Shown: positions 9,244 to 18,690 of the stretch, one piece after another
How the letters are laid out: each line of letters begins with the position of its first letter
Position numbering within the stretch: position 1 is the stretch's first letter
Origin: an uncultured Muribaculaceae bacterium
Lineage (GTDB): Bacteria > Bacteroidota > Bacteroidia > Bacteroidales > Muribaculaceae
Direction: 5' to 3'
Length of the DNA stretch: 64,000 nucleotides
NCBI GenBank assembly: GCA_910579185.1
Contig: CAJTTG010000004.1
Span: 113,697-177,696, forward strand
Notes under the pieces: model-generated
Database searches by the model: none
What the model was told of the DNA's origin: nothing
What the model saw: only the letters and a program-made list of their open reading frames with translations
Position numbers and translations under genes: made by a program

Positions 9244-12200
9244 AGCTTGAGGCTTTAGCGGCGCAATATGCGTCGGATCCGAGAATAAAAGCACTCGACA
9301 AGGCTCTCGGATCGAAGAAAAATATAGTTGTCAAAGCTTATAACGCAGCCGGATCCTCGGCTGCGTTGGCTTTGTCGTCGATACGGCGCGGAGGCGTGCC
9401 GATGCTCGTTGTGGGCGACTCGGCCGACGATGCCGGGTATCTTTACCATGATCTGTCGCGTCTGGCCGGAGAGAATGCCGTGGCCATGTTGCCGTCGGCC
9501 TATAAGCGCGATATAAAGTACGGTCAGGTCGATCCTCCATCGCAGATCCTGCGCACTGAAGCTCTTGGCCGCTGGCATTCCGATCCGGAGCTGCGTTTTG
9601 TGGTCACTTATCCCGAGGCATTGGCCGAACGGGTTGCTTCGGCTGAATCAATTACTGATCATACACTCCATCTGAGTCTTGACCGTCAGGCCGATCTGAC
9701 GGAAACGGTGCGCTGGTTGCGAGATAATGCGTTCACGGAGGTGGACTACGTGTATGAACCCGGACAATTTGCCCTCCGTGGCTCGATTCTCGACATTTTC
9801 GGCTACAGCCATGAGTTGCCCTACCGCATCGACTTTTTCGGCGACGACATAGACTCCATACGCACTTTCAGCACCGAGACGCAGCTCTCGGTAGAGAAGA
9901 TGCAGCAGGTGGCCATCACATCCGACGTCCCGTCGCATTCCGCCGGAATGTCGCTGATGGAATTCATTGATCCGCAAACGCTGATCGCTGTGCGCGATGC
10001 TGACTACACCCTTCAGCGCATCGCAGCCGTTGCCTCGCAGACATTCTCCGACAGTGCTCTTGTGGCTGATGAGGGGGATCGCACGGCAATGACACACGTG
10101 GTCGATGCAGAGGAATTCGCTGCACGTTTCGGCTCGTTCCGCCGGCTGGTGTTCACCGGTGCCGACGCGGCTCCGGCTCCCGGCGAGGCGGCTGTCGACA
10201 TGCGCTGTTCTCCGCAGGCGCTATATCATAAGAACTTCGACATCATAGCCGATTCTTTCGGCCATTTCCTGGCCGACGGGTTTGAGATTCTCATACTCAG
10301 CGACAGCGAGAAGCAGATAGAGCGTCTGCGCGACATCTTTGCCGACCGTGGTGACGATATCCGTTTCACCCCGGTTGAATCTACGCTCCACGAAGGTTTT
10401 GTGGATCACGCTTCGGCGCGGTGTGTGTTCACGGATCATCAGATCTTCGACCGTTTCCATAAGTACAATCTCAAGAGCGACCGTGCACGTTCCGGAAAGG
10501 TTGCATTGTCGCTGAAAGAACTCGCATCAATCGAGCCGGGCGACTATATAGTCCATGTGGATCATGGCGTAGGGCGATTTTCGGGGCTCTACCGCACCAA
10601 TGTCGCCGGACGCACGCAGGAGATGATCAAGCTGACGTATGCCAACGATGATATTATTTTTGTGTCGATCCATTCGCTGCATAAATTGGCCAAATACCGT
10701 GGTAAAGAGGGGATTCCGCCAAAGATAAATAAGTTGGGATCGGGTGCGTGGAACCGGGTGAAGGAGCGCACCAAGTCCAAACTGAAGGATATAGCACGCG
10801 ATCTGATCAAGCTGTATGCCGAGCGTCGCAATCAGAAAGGCTTCGGATATTCCCCCGACAGCTATATGCAGCACGAGCTGGAGGCTTCGTTTGTCTATGA
10901 GGACACACCCGATCAGCTGACAGCCACCAAGGCCGTAAAAGCCGATATGGAGAGCGACCGTCCGATGGATCGTCTGATCTGCGGCGATGTAGGCTTCGGC
11001 AAGACTGAGATCGCTGTACGCGCGGCTTTCAAGGCGGCTGCCGACAATAAGCAGACAGCTGTGCTTGTGCCGACAACGGTGCTTGCCTATCAGCATTACA
11101 ACACTTTCTCGCGCCGCCTGAAGGATTTCCCGGTGAGGGTCGACTATATTTCCAGGGCGCGGACTCCGAAGCAGGTCAAGCAGATTCTCGCTGACCTGGC
11201 CGACGGAAAGATTGATATTCTGATCGGAACTCACAAACTGATAGGCAAGAATGTGAAATTCAAGGATCTCGGACTGCTTGTGGTTGATGAGGAACAGAAG
11301 TTTGGCGTAGCTGTCAAAGAGCGTCTCAAGCAACTTAAAACCAATGTGGACACGCTGACAATGAGTGCGACCCCCATACCGCGTACGCTGCAATTCTCGC
11401 TGATGGGCGCGCGCGATCTGAGCGCGATCACCACACCGCCTGCCAACCGCTATCCTATCCTCACTTCTGTGACGGCGCTGACGGATGATGTGGTCAGCGA
11501 GGCCATCAATTTCGAAATGTCGCGCAATGGTCAGGTGTTCATGATCAACAACCGCATAGAGGGGCTTAACGAGCTTGAGGCTATGGTGCGCCGTCTGGTG
11601 CCTGATGCGCGTATAATCGTGGCTCACGGGCAGATGCCTCCGGAGAAACTTGAGAATGCTATTCTTGATTTCGCCAACCATGACTATGACGTGCTGCTCG
11701 CAACGACCATTGTGGAGAGCGGCATTGATATGCCGAATGTAAACACTATCATAATCAACAACGCCCAGAATTTCGGACTCAGCGAGCTGCATCAGCTCCG
11801 TGGGCGTGTGGGACGCAGTTCACGCAAGGCGTTCTGCTATCTGACCGTGCCGCCTCACAATCCGTTGAGTCCCACGGCGCGACGTCGCCTTCAGGCTATC
11901 GAGAATTTCAGCGATCTCGGAAGCGGTATCCATATCGCGATGCAGGATCTTGACATCCGCGGCGCCGGAAATCTGCTCGGTGCGGAGCAGAGCGGTTTCA
12001 TTGCCGATCTTGGCTATGAGACATATCAGAAGATACTTAAGGAGGCCGTCACAGAACTTCGCACCGAGGAATTCGGCGATTTGGCCGCAGAAGAGGTGGC
12101 CGGAAGTGAGAACGGGGAAACGGAATATGTTGCCGACTGCATTATAGAAAGCGATCTTGAACTGCTGCTGCCGGCTGATTATGTGCCGCAGGAGAGCGAA

Positions 12201-12593
12201 CGAATATCTCTTTATCAGGAGCTTGATTCAATAGAACGGGAGACGGATCTCCATGATTTCAAATCGCGTCTGCTCGACCGTTTCGGAAAGATTCCGCATG
12301 AGGCTGCCGAACTCCTGCGCATACCGCGGCTGCGTCGTCTGGCACGCCGTCTGGGCATTGAGAAGGTGGCTTTGAAGCAGGGCTCGATGTATGTGTATTT
12401 CGTCGACGAGACCAACCGGGCCTACTATCAGAGTCCGATGTTCGGCCGCTTGCTGCAATATCTTCAGGAGAATCCGCGCCGTTGTCAGATCCGGGAGCGT
12501 GGTGGCAAGCGGAGCTTTGCCATAGCTCATGTCGAAACGGTGGAGACTGCTGTGGAGATACTTCAGAATATTCTTGAAATGAAAGGCTTATAA
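9240..12593 (+). CDS. mfd: transcription-repair coupling factor
   Basis: Mfd, a 1117-residue cytosolic DNA translocase that removes RNA polymerase stalled at lesions and recruits UvrA. The N-terminal UvrB-like part (about 1-330) is followed by the RNA-polymerase interaction domain (VHVDHGVGRFSGLYR), the two RecA-like motor domains with Walker A GDVGFGKTE, the DEEQKFG box, SATPIPRTL, and LRGRVGRS, and a C-terminal TRCF domain. The length is normal. It starts inside the stop of the S41 protease gene, so the two are likely cotranscribed. Confidence 0.97.
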   Translation: MKLEALAAQYASDPRIKALDKALGSKKNIVVKAYNAAGSSAALALSSIRRGGVPMLVVGDSADDAGYLYHDLSRLAGENAVAMLPSAYKRDIKYGQVDPPSQILRTEALGRWHSDPELRFVVTYPEALAERVASAESITDHTLHLSLDRQADLTETVRWLRDNAFTEVDYVYEPGQFALRGSILDIFGYSHELPYRIDFFGDDIDSIRTFSTETQLSVEKMQQVAITSDVPSHSAGMSLMEFIDPQTLIAVRDADYTLQRIAAVASQTFSDSALVADEGDRTAMTHVVDAEEFAARFGSFRRLVFTGADAAPAPGEAAVDMRCSPQALYHKNFDIIADSFGHFLADGFEILILSDSEKQIERLRDIFADRGDDIRFTPVESTLHEGFVDHASARCVFTDHQIFDRFHKYNLKSDRARSGKVALSLKELASIEPGDYIVHVDHGVGRFSGLYRTNVAGRTQEMIKLTYANDDIIFVSIHSLHKLAKYRGKEGIPPKINKLGSGAWNRVKERTKSKLKDIARDLIKLYAERRNQKGFGYSPDSYMQHELEASFVYEDTPDQLTATKAVKADMESDRPMDRLICGDVGFGKTEIAVRAAFKAAADNKQTAVLVPTTVLAYQHYNTFSRRLKDFPVRVDYISRARTPKQVKQILADLADGKIDILIGTHKLIGKNVKFKDLGLLVVDEEQKFGVAVKERLKQLKTNVDTLTMSATPIPRTLQFSLMGARDLSAITTPPANRYPILTSVTALTDDVVSEAINFEMSRNGQVFMINNRIEGLNELEAMVRRLVPDARIIVAHGQMPPEKLENAILDFANHDYDVLLATTIVESGIDMPNVNTIIINNAQNFGLSELHQLRGRVGRSSRKAFCYLTVPPHNPLSPTARRRLQAIENFSDLGSGIHIAMQDLDIRGAGNLLGAEQSGFIADLGYETYQKILKEAVTELRTEEFGDLAAEEVAGSENGETEYVADCIIESDLELLLPADYVPQESERISLYQELDSIERETDLHDFKSRLLDRFGKIPHEAAELLRIPRLRRLARRLGIEKVALKQGSMYVYFVDETNRAYYQSPMFGRLLQYLQENPRRCQIRERGGKRSFAIAHVETVETAVEILQNILEMKGL

Positions 12594-12616
12594 GTGACTA
12601 TGAAAAATAAATAGCT

Positions 12617-14080
12617 ATGAAAAAATCGACCATCACATTTCTTGCTTCAATGCTAATCCCTATGGCTGCCGGAGCCGCGTCTTCGGAGTCGCCGGTCTGC
12701 GTGGCCGATAACACACGCGTGGAATCTGCGGCACCGGACTATGCTGTGTCCAATCGCCCTGCGGAGTCGGAACGTCTGTTCCGCTCTGAGGCTGTGGAGC
12801 GTACCATCCGCGATGTAAAGGCCATGCTGACCAATCACAAGCTGGCGTGGATGTTTGAGAATTGTTTTCCCAACACGCTCGATACTACTGTTCATTTCCG
12901 AATCGGCGAAAATGGGAAACCGGACACGTTTGTGTACACCGGTGATATCCATGCCATGTGGCTGCGCGACTCCGGTGCGCAGGTGTGGCCATACGTGCAG
13001 TTGGCCAACGAGGATCCGGCTCTGAAAGAGTTGCTTGAGGGGGTGATACGCCGACAGTTGGAATGTATAATCCTTGATCCGTATGCCAATGCGTTCAACG
13101 ACGGGCCGACAGGTGGCGAGTGGATGAGCGATTTCACGGATATGATACCTGAGGTGCATGAACGCAAATGGGAGATCGATTCGCTGTGCTATCCTCTGCG
13201 ACTGGCCTACGAATACTGGAAGGTGACGGGGGATGATTCGATCTTTGATGATCGTTGGCTCTTGGCTGTCAATAAGATATATGAAACTCTAAGGGAGCAG
13301 CAGCGTAAGGATGGCAATGGTTCTTATACGTTCCGGCGCACTACCGACCGCGCTCTTGATACGCTGAATAATAATGGTTTGGGAGCACCCGTGAAGCCTT
13401 GCGGACTGATCGTTTCAAGTTTCCGTCCATCCGACGATGCCACGACGCTGCAATTTCTCGTGCCATCGAACTTCTTTGCTGTGGCCTCGCTCCGGAAAGC
13501 TGCCGAAATCCTGACGACGGTCAATGGCGACGAGGTGCTTGCCGGACAATGCACTGCGCTTGCCGATGAGGTTGCCGACGCGCTTAAGAAGTACGCCGTA
13601 TATAGCCATCCTGAGTACGGCGATATGTATGCCTTTGAGGTAGATGGTTTCGGCAATCATCTGCTGATGGATGATGCCAATGTCCCCAGCCTGCTTGCTA
13701 TGCCTTATCTCGACGGAATGGATCCTGAAGATCCTGTTTACCAGAATACACGCCGCTATGTGTGGAGCGACAGCAATCCATATTTCTTCCGAGGTTCGGC
13801 CGGGGAGGGGATTGGTGGCCCGCATGTTGGCTACCGCATGGCGTGGCCTATGAGCATTATGATGAAAGCATTCACGTCGACCGATGATGATGAGATCCGC
13901 CAATGTCTGCGCCAATTGCTCGCCACCGATGCCGGAACTGGATTTATCCATGAGTCATTCAATGTTGACAATCCTTCCGACTTCACCCGTGAATGGTTTG
14001 CATGGCAGAACACGCTTTTCGGTGAGCTTATCCTCAAGCTGATCGCCGACGGCAAGCTCCAGCTGCTCAATAGCCTGTGA
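12617..14080 (+). CDS. secreted GH125 exo-alpha-1,6-mannosidase
   Basis: Glycoside hydrolase of 487 residues with an N-terminal signal peptide (MKKSTITFLASMLIPMAAGA). The body matches GH125 (formerly DUF1237): the block TGDIHAMWLRDSGAQVWPY, then FNDGPTGGEWMSDFTDM, FRPSDDATTLQFLVPSN and a C-terminal ESFNVDNPSDFTREWFAWQN. Characterised members remove terminal alpha-1,6-mannose from N-glycans, which fits the GH85 enzymes further along. It starts 23 bases after mfd and may be read from the same transcript. Its stop codon sits in the loop of a hairpin shared with the convergent hepT gene. Confidence 0.88.
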   Translation: MKKSTITFLASMLIPMAAGAASSESPVCVADNTRVESAAPDYAVSNRPAESERLFRSEAVERTIRDVKAMLTNHKLAWMFENCFPNTLDTTVHFRIGENGKPDTFVYTGDIHAMWLRDSGAQVWPYVQLANEDPALKELLEGVIRRQLECIILDPYANAFNDGPTGGEWMSDFTDMIPEVHERKWEIDSLCYPLRLAYEYWKVTGDDSIFDDRWLLAVNKIYETLREQQRKDGNGSYTFRRTTDRALDTLNNNGLGAPVKPCGLIVSSFRPSDDATTLQFLVPSNFFAVASLRKAAEILTTVNGDEVLAGQCTALADEVADALKKYAVYSHPEYGDMYAFEVDGFGNHLLMDDANVPSLLAMPYLDGMDPEDPVYQNTRRYVWSDSNPYFFRGSAGEGIGGPHVGYRMAWPMSIMMKAFTSTDDDEIRQCLRQLLATDAGTGFIHESFNVDNPSDFTREWFAWQNTLFGELILKLIADGKLQLLNSL

Positions 14081-14094
14081 TCTTCAGGCTATTG
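14068..14094. terminator. shared bidirectional hairpin terminator
   Basis: A perfect 10-bp stem, CAATAGCCTG/CAGGCTATTG, with a 7-nt loop overlaps the stop codons of both the GH125 gene (in the loop) and hepT (in the right arm). It probably terminates both convergent transcripts; the T-tracts are weak. Confidence 0.5.
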
Positions 14095-14427
14095 TTTGAG
14101 TAGCGATGTCACTTCACTTTTGAGGGTGCCGAGATGGCGGATCACAATTCCCCACATAATCTCATCAATCACATTATCGTAGCTGTGTATCACATAGTTC
14201 CGTGTGTCAACAATGTTCCTTGCAGATGTGATATTGATGTCGGGTTTGAGCTTAAGGATTCTGTTTACTGCTTCGCCAATTATTGATATGTTTCGTTCTA
14301 TCGCTCTGCGAAGGCAGATGTCTGATAGATAAACATCAAATTGTTTAGGGCGATTTTCGAAAAACAGGTCGATCTCGTCAATGGCTGTCAATATGTCGAT
14401 GAGCGATTTCTCTATTCTTGACTCCAT
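14089..14427 (-). CDS. HepT-like HEPN ribonuclease toxin
   Basis: HEPN-domain protein of 112 residues (DUF86 type). The RX4HXY motif is intact: Arg76, His81 and Tyr83 in RNYVIHSY. In the characterised Shewanella system the HepT RNase is silenced when MntA adds AMP groups to the motif tyrosine. The partner mntA gene lies directly upstream with a 16-base overlap, giving the standard MntA/HepT gene order. Bacteroidales chromosomes carry many such pairs. Expected product: cytosolic toxin that cuts RNA if the antitoxin is lost. Confidence 0.85.
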   Translation of the reverse strand: MESRIEKSLIDILTAIDEIDLFFENRPKQFDVYLSDICLRRAIERNISIIGEAVNRILKLKPDINITSARNIVDTRNYVIHSYDNVIDEIMWGIVIRHLGTLKSEVTSLLKQ

Positions 14428-14723
14428 AATAATTGGCGTGTTTTATTTACTTCACTCCGAAACGCACTGTTTTTGATGGTTCTGTTGACGACAAGGTCGA
14501 TTTTGCGGCCTACGACAGCCTCTATGGCATGTACGAAGCAGAAAAAGTTGTCAATATAATCGAGTAGCTCTATCTGTTTATCATCGAAGTCTACAAGAAA
14601 ATCAATGTCGCTCTGATCGGTAAACCGGTCGGTGAGGATAGACCCGAACACCCATAGTTTTGCCACCTTGTACTTCTTGCACAAGGCTATGATTTTGTCC
14701 ATGTTCATCTCTATCAGCTTCAT
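14412..14723 (-). CDS. MntA-like nucleotidyltransferase antitoxin
   Basis: Minimal nucleotidyltransferase of 103 residues. It shows GSX10DXD: Gly27-Ser28 in VFGS, then Asp39 and Asp41 in SDIDFLV. In known pairs this enzyme AMPylates and inactivates HepT. The start MKLIEMN matches the usual N-terminus of the Bacteroidetes family, so I keep the ATG at 14723. This leaves almost no 5' leader behind the predicted promoter; ATGs at 14708 and 14702 are alternatives. Cotranscribed with the overlapping hepT. Confidence 0.85.
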   Translation of the reverse strand: MKLIEMNMDKIIALCKKYKVAKLWVFGSILTDRFTDQSDIDFLVDFDDKQIELLDYIDNFFCFVHAIEAVVGRKIDLVVNRTIKNSAFRSEVNKTRQLLWSQE

Positions 14724-14731
14724 ACCATCGG

Positions 14732-14763
14732 CAAATATAGTAAATGTCTATGTATAAAACAAA
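14732..14763 (-). promoter_or_regulatory. promoter of mntA-hepT
   Basis: On the minus strand TTTG (14760-14763), a 20-nt gap and TATATTTG (14732-14739) match the Bacteroidetes consensus. The predicted start of transcription is near 14726, only a few bases before the mntA ATG. Confidence 0.65.
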
Positions 14764-14799
14764 CAAACGAACCGGATGATTGATTCCGATTCGTTTGCT

Positions 14800-14876
14800 T
14801 GGTGGAGTATAGCGGACTCGAACCGCTCACCTCGACACTGCCAGTGTCGCGCTCTAGCCAGATGAGCTAATACCCC
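14800..14876 (-). tRNA. tRNA-Ala (GGC)
   Basis: A 74-nt cloverleaf plus an encoded CCA end. Acceptor GGGGTAT pairs with ATACTCC (one G-T), anticodon stem CGACA/TGTCG encloses loop CTGGCAG, giving anticodon GGC, alanine. Discriminator A. Confidence 0.93.
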
Positions 14877-14895
14877 AAGGCTTATATTTGCGTGG

Positions 14896-14927
14896 CAAAT
14901 TTATGACTTTTATTTCAAATGAGCAAA
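14896..14927 (-). promoter_or_regulatory. promoter of tRNA-Ala
   Basis: On the minus strand TTTG (14924-14927), a 20-nt gap and TAAATTTG (14896-14903) match the Bacteroidetes consensus, just upstream of tRNA-Ala. Confidence 0.65.
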
Positions 14928-14960
14928 TTTATGGCGCGGAAAGTTTTTATTTACGATTAT

Positions 14961-14992
14961 TTTGTGTGTTTGGCAAAATGTAATTATATTTG
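14961..14992 (+). promoter_or_regulatory. promoter of the DUF4465-like lipoprotein
   Basis: TTTG (14961-14964), a 20-nt gap and TATATTTG (14985-14992) match the consensus on the plus strand. The transcript would have a leader of about 90 bases before the ATG at 15090. Confidence 0.7.
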
Positions 14993-15089
14993 CGCACATT
15001 TCGTTCAAAAAGATAAAAAGATTAGATCCTACGGATCGATTTGTTAGCAATAAGTGGATTTTTAATGTTTAATTGAATAAAAATAGAAA

Positions 15090-15845
15090 ATGAAAAAGAT
15101 CTTGTTGATGGCTTTGCCCCTGATGGCAGCCGGATTTGTATCGTGTTCTGATGACGATGAGCCGGTAAAGGGCCCGGAGTATGAAGTGATAACGTTCAGT
15201 GATTGTGAGTTTGCCACCGGAAAGACGAATAATGTAGTGTCGGGTGGTGGAAGCTATTCTGAACTTGGTGCAACGTTTGCTTATGATGAGATGTACACTA
15301 TGATAAGTGGTGCGGTTGTTTCCGACCTGGCTTCTGTTCCCACTGTTAAAGATCAGTCGCCAAAGGCATTGGCTGTTGCGTTGGAGCCGACTGAGGGCGA
15401 CGCGAACAAGTTCGGCGTGCTGACCCTTTATTCATACGTTTCGGGTGATAATTCCGAGCCGGCGTTCTCGTTTGCTGACGGTGAGGAGCGTGAGGTTGTT
15501 TCGATCGACGTGATGAACTCCACTGAGATGTACCAGTATATGACCATTGGTTGGTATTCATACGCTCCGATGGCTGATGGCGACTGGTGTGTGGCCACAT
15601 TCACCGGTTATGATGCGCAGGGTGCCGAGACAGGCTCCGTTGATGTGACTCTCGCCGATTTCCGTAATGGACAGTCGGAAGTGATCAGCGATTGGACAAC
15701 GGTTGACATGACGGCTCTCGGAAGGGTGAACAAGATCGGAATGACCATGAAATGGTCGGATGCCTGGTCTAAGCCTTCTGCATCCAACTATTCTGTTTGC
15801 ATCGACAATGTGAAGATGATCAAAGCGGAAAAAACTGCGGAATAA
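15090..15845 (+). CDS. DUF4465-like surface lipoprotein
   Basis: Lipoprotein of 251 residues. A basic start and hydrophobic stretch lead to the lipobox GFVSC, followed by an acidic SDDDEP segment of the kind that exports lipoproteins to the Bacteroidetes cell surface. The body (ITFSDCEFATG..., then a C-terminal block with WTTVDMTALGRVNKIGMTM and YSVCIDNVKM) resembles DUF4465, a beta-sandwich domain of unknown role often found beside nutrient-uptake genes. Single gene with its own consensus promoter and a strong terminator. Confidence 0.65.
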   Translation: MKKILLMALPLMAAGFVSCSDDDEPVKGPEYEVITFSDCEFATGKTNNVVSGGGSYSELGATFAYDEMYTMISGAVVSDLASVPTVKDQSPKALAVALEPTEGDANKFGVLTLYSYVSGDNSEPAFSFADGEEREVVSIDVMNSTEMYQYMTIGWYSYAPMADGDWCVATFTGYDAQGAETGSVDVTLADFRNGQSEVISDWTTVDMTALGRVNKIGMTMKWSDAWSKPSASNYSVCIDNVKMIKAEKTAE

Positions 15846-15863
15846 ATCGAATTGGAATAAAGT

Positions 15864-15904
15864 TCGGGCGGCGTACCATCTTGGCATGCCGCCCGATTTT
15901 TTTG
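15864..15904 (+). terminator. intrinsic terminator of the DUF4465-like gene
   Basis: A 9-bp GC-rich stem, TCGGGCGGC/GCCGCCCGA, is followed at once by seven T residues. It lies 19 bases after the stop codon. Confidence 0.85.
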
Positions 15905-16053
15905 AGCCGTAGGCAACGGATAGATAAATATGCGTTTTGCGGCCTCTCAGGGATTGTTATTCTGCTTGGGTGGTAGATTGCGCACTTGGGATGCGATATG
16001 GCGGCAGACGGGCTGTAAAGTGGTTTGTCGGGCGTCCTGTGGTTTTGGATGAA

Positions 16054-16088
16054 GCAAAAAATAAGCCGGATTTAGATCCGGCTTATTT
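16054..16088 (-). terminator. intrinsic terminator of the repeat lipoprotein gene
   Basis: A 13-bp stem, AAATAAGCCGGAT/ATCCGGCTTATTT, with loop TTAG and an A-run on the plus strand (T-run on the minus strand). It stands just downstream of the minus-strand stop at 16110. Confidence 0.75.
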
Positions 16089-16109
16089 GAATGGATATGT
16101 CAGTTGGTT

Positions 16110-17708
16110 TTATTTTGCCAGTATTCTCGCTGAATTGTTGATGGCGCTTTTGGCTCTGCGCAGGGCCGAGGTGGTCTGTTGGGTGTAGTCTGTCAGCGTG
16201 GGGACAGTGCAGGTGACCGTTCCGTAGATTCTGTGAGCCGGATCGGCATCATCGAGCAGGTCGAACGTGAAGGTGTAGAGCGATCCCGACTTTCTGATGG
16301 TCAGCGTTCCGCCGGCAGCCGGTGCGTATCCGATTACGTTTGTGGCGGTCTCGTCGTAGACCACATAGGCTGTTGGGGCGATGGATCCGCCGTCGATGGA
16401 CCCTGGTGCCAGTGTTCCGGCCTCGTCGGAAACTGCAACGGTGAAAGTGCCGGTGGGGATTCCGCTTGCAGTGCCGGAAGCGGCGATGAAGTCAAAGACA
16501 AGAAGCTCGGTGTCGTTGGCGAGCGACAGGCCGTAGTTCACGGTGCCATTTCCGAAATAATCGCCATAGAAGTCGGCCGAAGTGCATGCGGTCGGTATGA
16601 AGTTGACATCGGCCGTCAGTGTAGAGGCAACGGGGGTGTTGTCGGTTATATCCTCTATCACACCCGAATAGGTCACCTTGACGGTTGCTCCTTCCGGAGT
16701 TTTGCCGTTTATGTTGATGTTGTAGGCTCCGCCGGATGCTTGGGTGATTGTGATGGTGCCTTCCGATATGAGGGCGTAGCGCACGGAATAGTCCTCACGC
16801 ACGCGTTCTATGTATGAACCTGAAGCCATTGCTGCGACACGTTCGCCCGGCAGTGCGGATCCTGGGGTTGAAGAATCCCTGATGGTGTATGTGCCGGCAA
16901 GGCCGCCGTCGTGGGTGGCGTAGAGTGAGATCTGTGCTTTGTTGCCTACATCGTTCTGATGAATTCCGTCAGAGGTGATCATGTTTCCTTCAAACAGGCG
17001 GATTATATAGTTGTCGGCACCCAGAGTCGCTGAGTCATCATAGTAGTTCATGTTGGCTTTCTGAGCGGTGAAATCGGTGTTACCCTCAAATCCCCACCAG
17101 TCTTCGTCCTCGATTGCGCTCTGGTCTTCGAATGGCAGTTCGCCTTGGTAGGTGAAGTGCCAGGGTTTGCCTGTGTTCTGTTCTATAAAATCGCATGTCA
17201 GGGTATAAGTGCCGTCGCTGCTGCGCTCAACATTGATCGTGCCATCGGAAAAGCGGACATATTTGATCCGTGTCAGTCCTTCGGCGGTTATTTCCTGATT
17301 GTAGACGGCCATGGTGTTGGCAAGGGTGAATGTAAAGTCGTGGTCATCAGCTCCCGACAGAGTGGGGTGGTATGTGGCCGATGGGAGTATGGGGTTGTGA
17401 TGGTCGGGGTCGAGCGGCGCGTTCATGTCGAAACAGAGAATGTAGTCGCCCGGATTCAGCGGATATGATAGCATGCCGTCGTAGCCGACTTCTCCTGTGG
17501 CAAGCTCAAAATAGTAATTGCCATAGTCTTTCTGGAATGGGAGGAAGTAATAGCATTCCCATGCTTTCTGCATTGTGACGTTTTCTGCCGGCTGCTGGGC
17601 GGTTCCACCGGGCTCGTCGTCGGAGCAAGAGCTGAATATCATGGTTGCCGGAAGCAGGGATAATGCAGCTACGCTCAATGAGGACAAAGCCTTAAATAAA
17701 TGATTCAT
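16110..17708 (-). CDS. lipoprotein with three related beta modules
   Basis: Secreted lipoprotein of 532 residues with the lipobox MIFSSC followed by the acidic SDDEPG export-type segment. I do not recognise a named family. Three stretches look related: each ends in a block of the form [IL]-x-[IV]-x-x-S-x-G-x-Y-[TN] and a later strand (YTLTCDFIEQNTG, YNININGKTPEG, YTFTFDLLDD), suggesting three tandem beta-sandwich modules of roughly 150-170 residues after a short N-terminal region. Similar lipoproteins are common and variable in gut Bacteroidales. It has a consensus promoter and a terminator of its own, so it is probably monocistronic. Confidence 0.65.
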   Translation of the reverse strand: MNHLFKALSSLSVAALSLLPATMIFSSCSDDEPGGTAQQPAENVTMQKAWECYYFLPFQKDYGNYYFELATGEVGYDGMLSYPLNPGDYILCFDMNAPLDPDHHNPILPSATYHPTLSGADDHDFTFTLANTMAVYNQEITAEGLTRIKYVRFSDGTINVERSSDGTYTLTCDFIEQNTGKPWHFTYQGELPFEDQSAIEDEDWWGFEGNTDFTAQKANMNYYDDSATLGADNYIIRLFEGNMITSDGIHQNDVGNKAQISLYATHDGGLAGTYTIRDSSTPGSALPGERVAAMASGSYIERVREDYSVRYALISEGTITITQASGGAYNININGKTPEGATVKVTYSGVIEDITDNTPVASTLTADVNFIPTACTSADFYGDYFGNGTVNYGLSLANDTELLVFDFIAASGTASGIPTGTFTVAVSDEAGTLAPGSIDGGSIAPTAYVVYDETATNVIGYAPAAGGTLTIRKSGSLYTFTFDLLDDADPAHRIYGTVTCTVPTLTDYTQQTTSALRRAKSAINNSARILAK

Positions 17709-17786
17709 GTGTAAATTTTATTGATTTATATTTGTGATTATTGTTCTTTCTTGACGAAAAATACTTGCGTTGTGCTTATGATGTCG

Positions 17787-17817
17787 CAAAAATAACGACA
17801 ATTTGTTACATATGCAA
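17787..17817 (-). promoter_or_regulatory. promoter of the repeat lipoprotein gene
   Basis: On the minus strand TTG (17815-17817), a 20-nt gap and TATTTTTG (17787-17794) match the consensus. The leader to the ATG at 17708 is about 70 bases. Confidence 0.65.
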
Positions 17818-17910
17818 GCCTTCCGGCTGAAAGTCCGGAATACAATAAGTACACAATAGAAAATAATGAATGAAAAAACGAGATAGGCTTGAATGGGACT
17901 ATATTTACGA

Positions 17911-18690
17911 CTATTTATTATCGTTGTTTGTTGAGTATGCTGATCCGTTTTTTAATGTGAAGTAAAAAGGACCATGCTTGCGGCTTATGATAAATGAGTC
18001 AATTGGTGATTTGTAATCAGTGCTGTTATGGTATACAAAATCTTCTTCATTTGGGCCTGATTGATATTGTGTGATTTCTTTAGATTGAAGTTGTTGAGTC
18101 TTTCGTTTGTCGCTCCAGAAAGGTTGGGTTGAGAAGATAAATGAATCTGAAAAAATACTATTTATAAAGCATAAGCCAAAATAACAACATAATGTTGTGT
18201 CTGGATCATATAACTTGAGATTGAAATCATATCCAAGTAGCTCAACATTGTTAAAATCGCCATTTATCTGGTATGGACGTTTTGATGGTAGGTGTAACCC
18301 CGTATATGTAATAAACGCGCTGTCTCCATCATTTGACTGGAATCGGATTTTTTTAAGGTAACCATAAGGTTTTATCCAAGACCTTTGATCGGCAGATATA
18401 TTTGTGGCAGGATATGATGTGTCACTATCTGAAAAAAGAAGTAAAAGGATAAGGGTTCCAGATAAGGTGATTGCAATTACAATTATAGTGGTCTTTGTGT
18501 CACGAAAATAATGTTTTGGGGACTCTGAATGCCATAATATGTATTGACTGAAGGAAAAAATAGATAGTATTGTTATGATTTTAAGAATTATTTCAACGGA
18601 TGTTCCAGTGTCAAAGCAGAATCCGATGGAAAAAAGCAGTAGAACAAATGATATTAAGGATGTTATGAGTTTTATGAAAAACATGTTCAA
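17911..18690 (-). CDS. AT-rich membrane protein, possible immunity partner
   Basis: Unrecognised protein of 259 residues. Three hydrophobic segments lie in the first 90 residues (about 6-25, 33-50, 68-86), followed by a soluble, probably periplasmic domain of 170 residues. The start overlaps the stop of the lipase-like gene (ATGA at 18687-18690), so translation is coupled. Its base composition is much richer in A+T than the neighbours, as in the two genes upstream. Immediately downstream of a toxin-like lipase gene, a membrane protein could be an immunity factor; that is inference from position only. Confidence 0.6.
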   Translation of the reverse strand: MNMFFIKLITSLISFVLLLFSIGFCFDTGTSVEIILKIITILSIFSFSQYILWHSESPKHYFRDTKTTIIVIAITLSGTLILLLLFSDSDTSYPATNISADQRSWIKPYGYLKKIRFQSNDGDSAFITYTGLHLPSKRPYQINGDFNNVELLGYDFNLKLYDPDTTLCCYFGLCFINSIFSDSFIFSTQPFWSDKRKTQQLQSKEITQYQSGPNEEDFVYHNSTDYKSPIDSFIISRKHGPFYFTLKNGSAYSTNNDNK

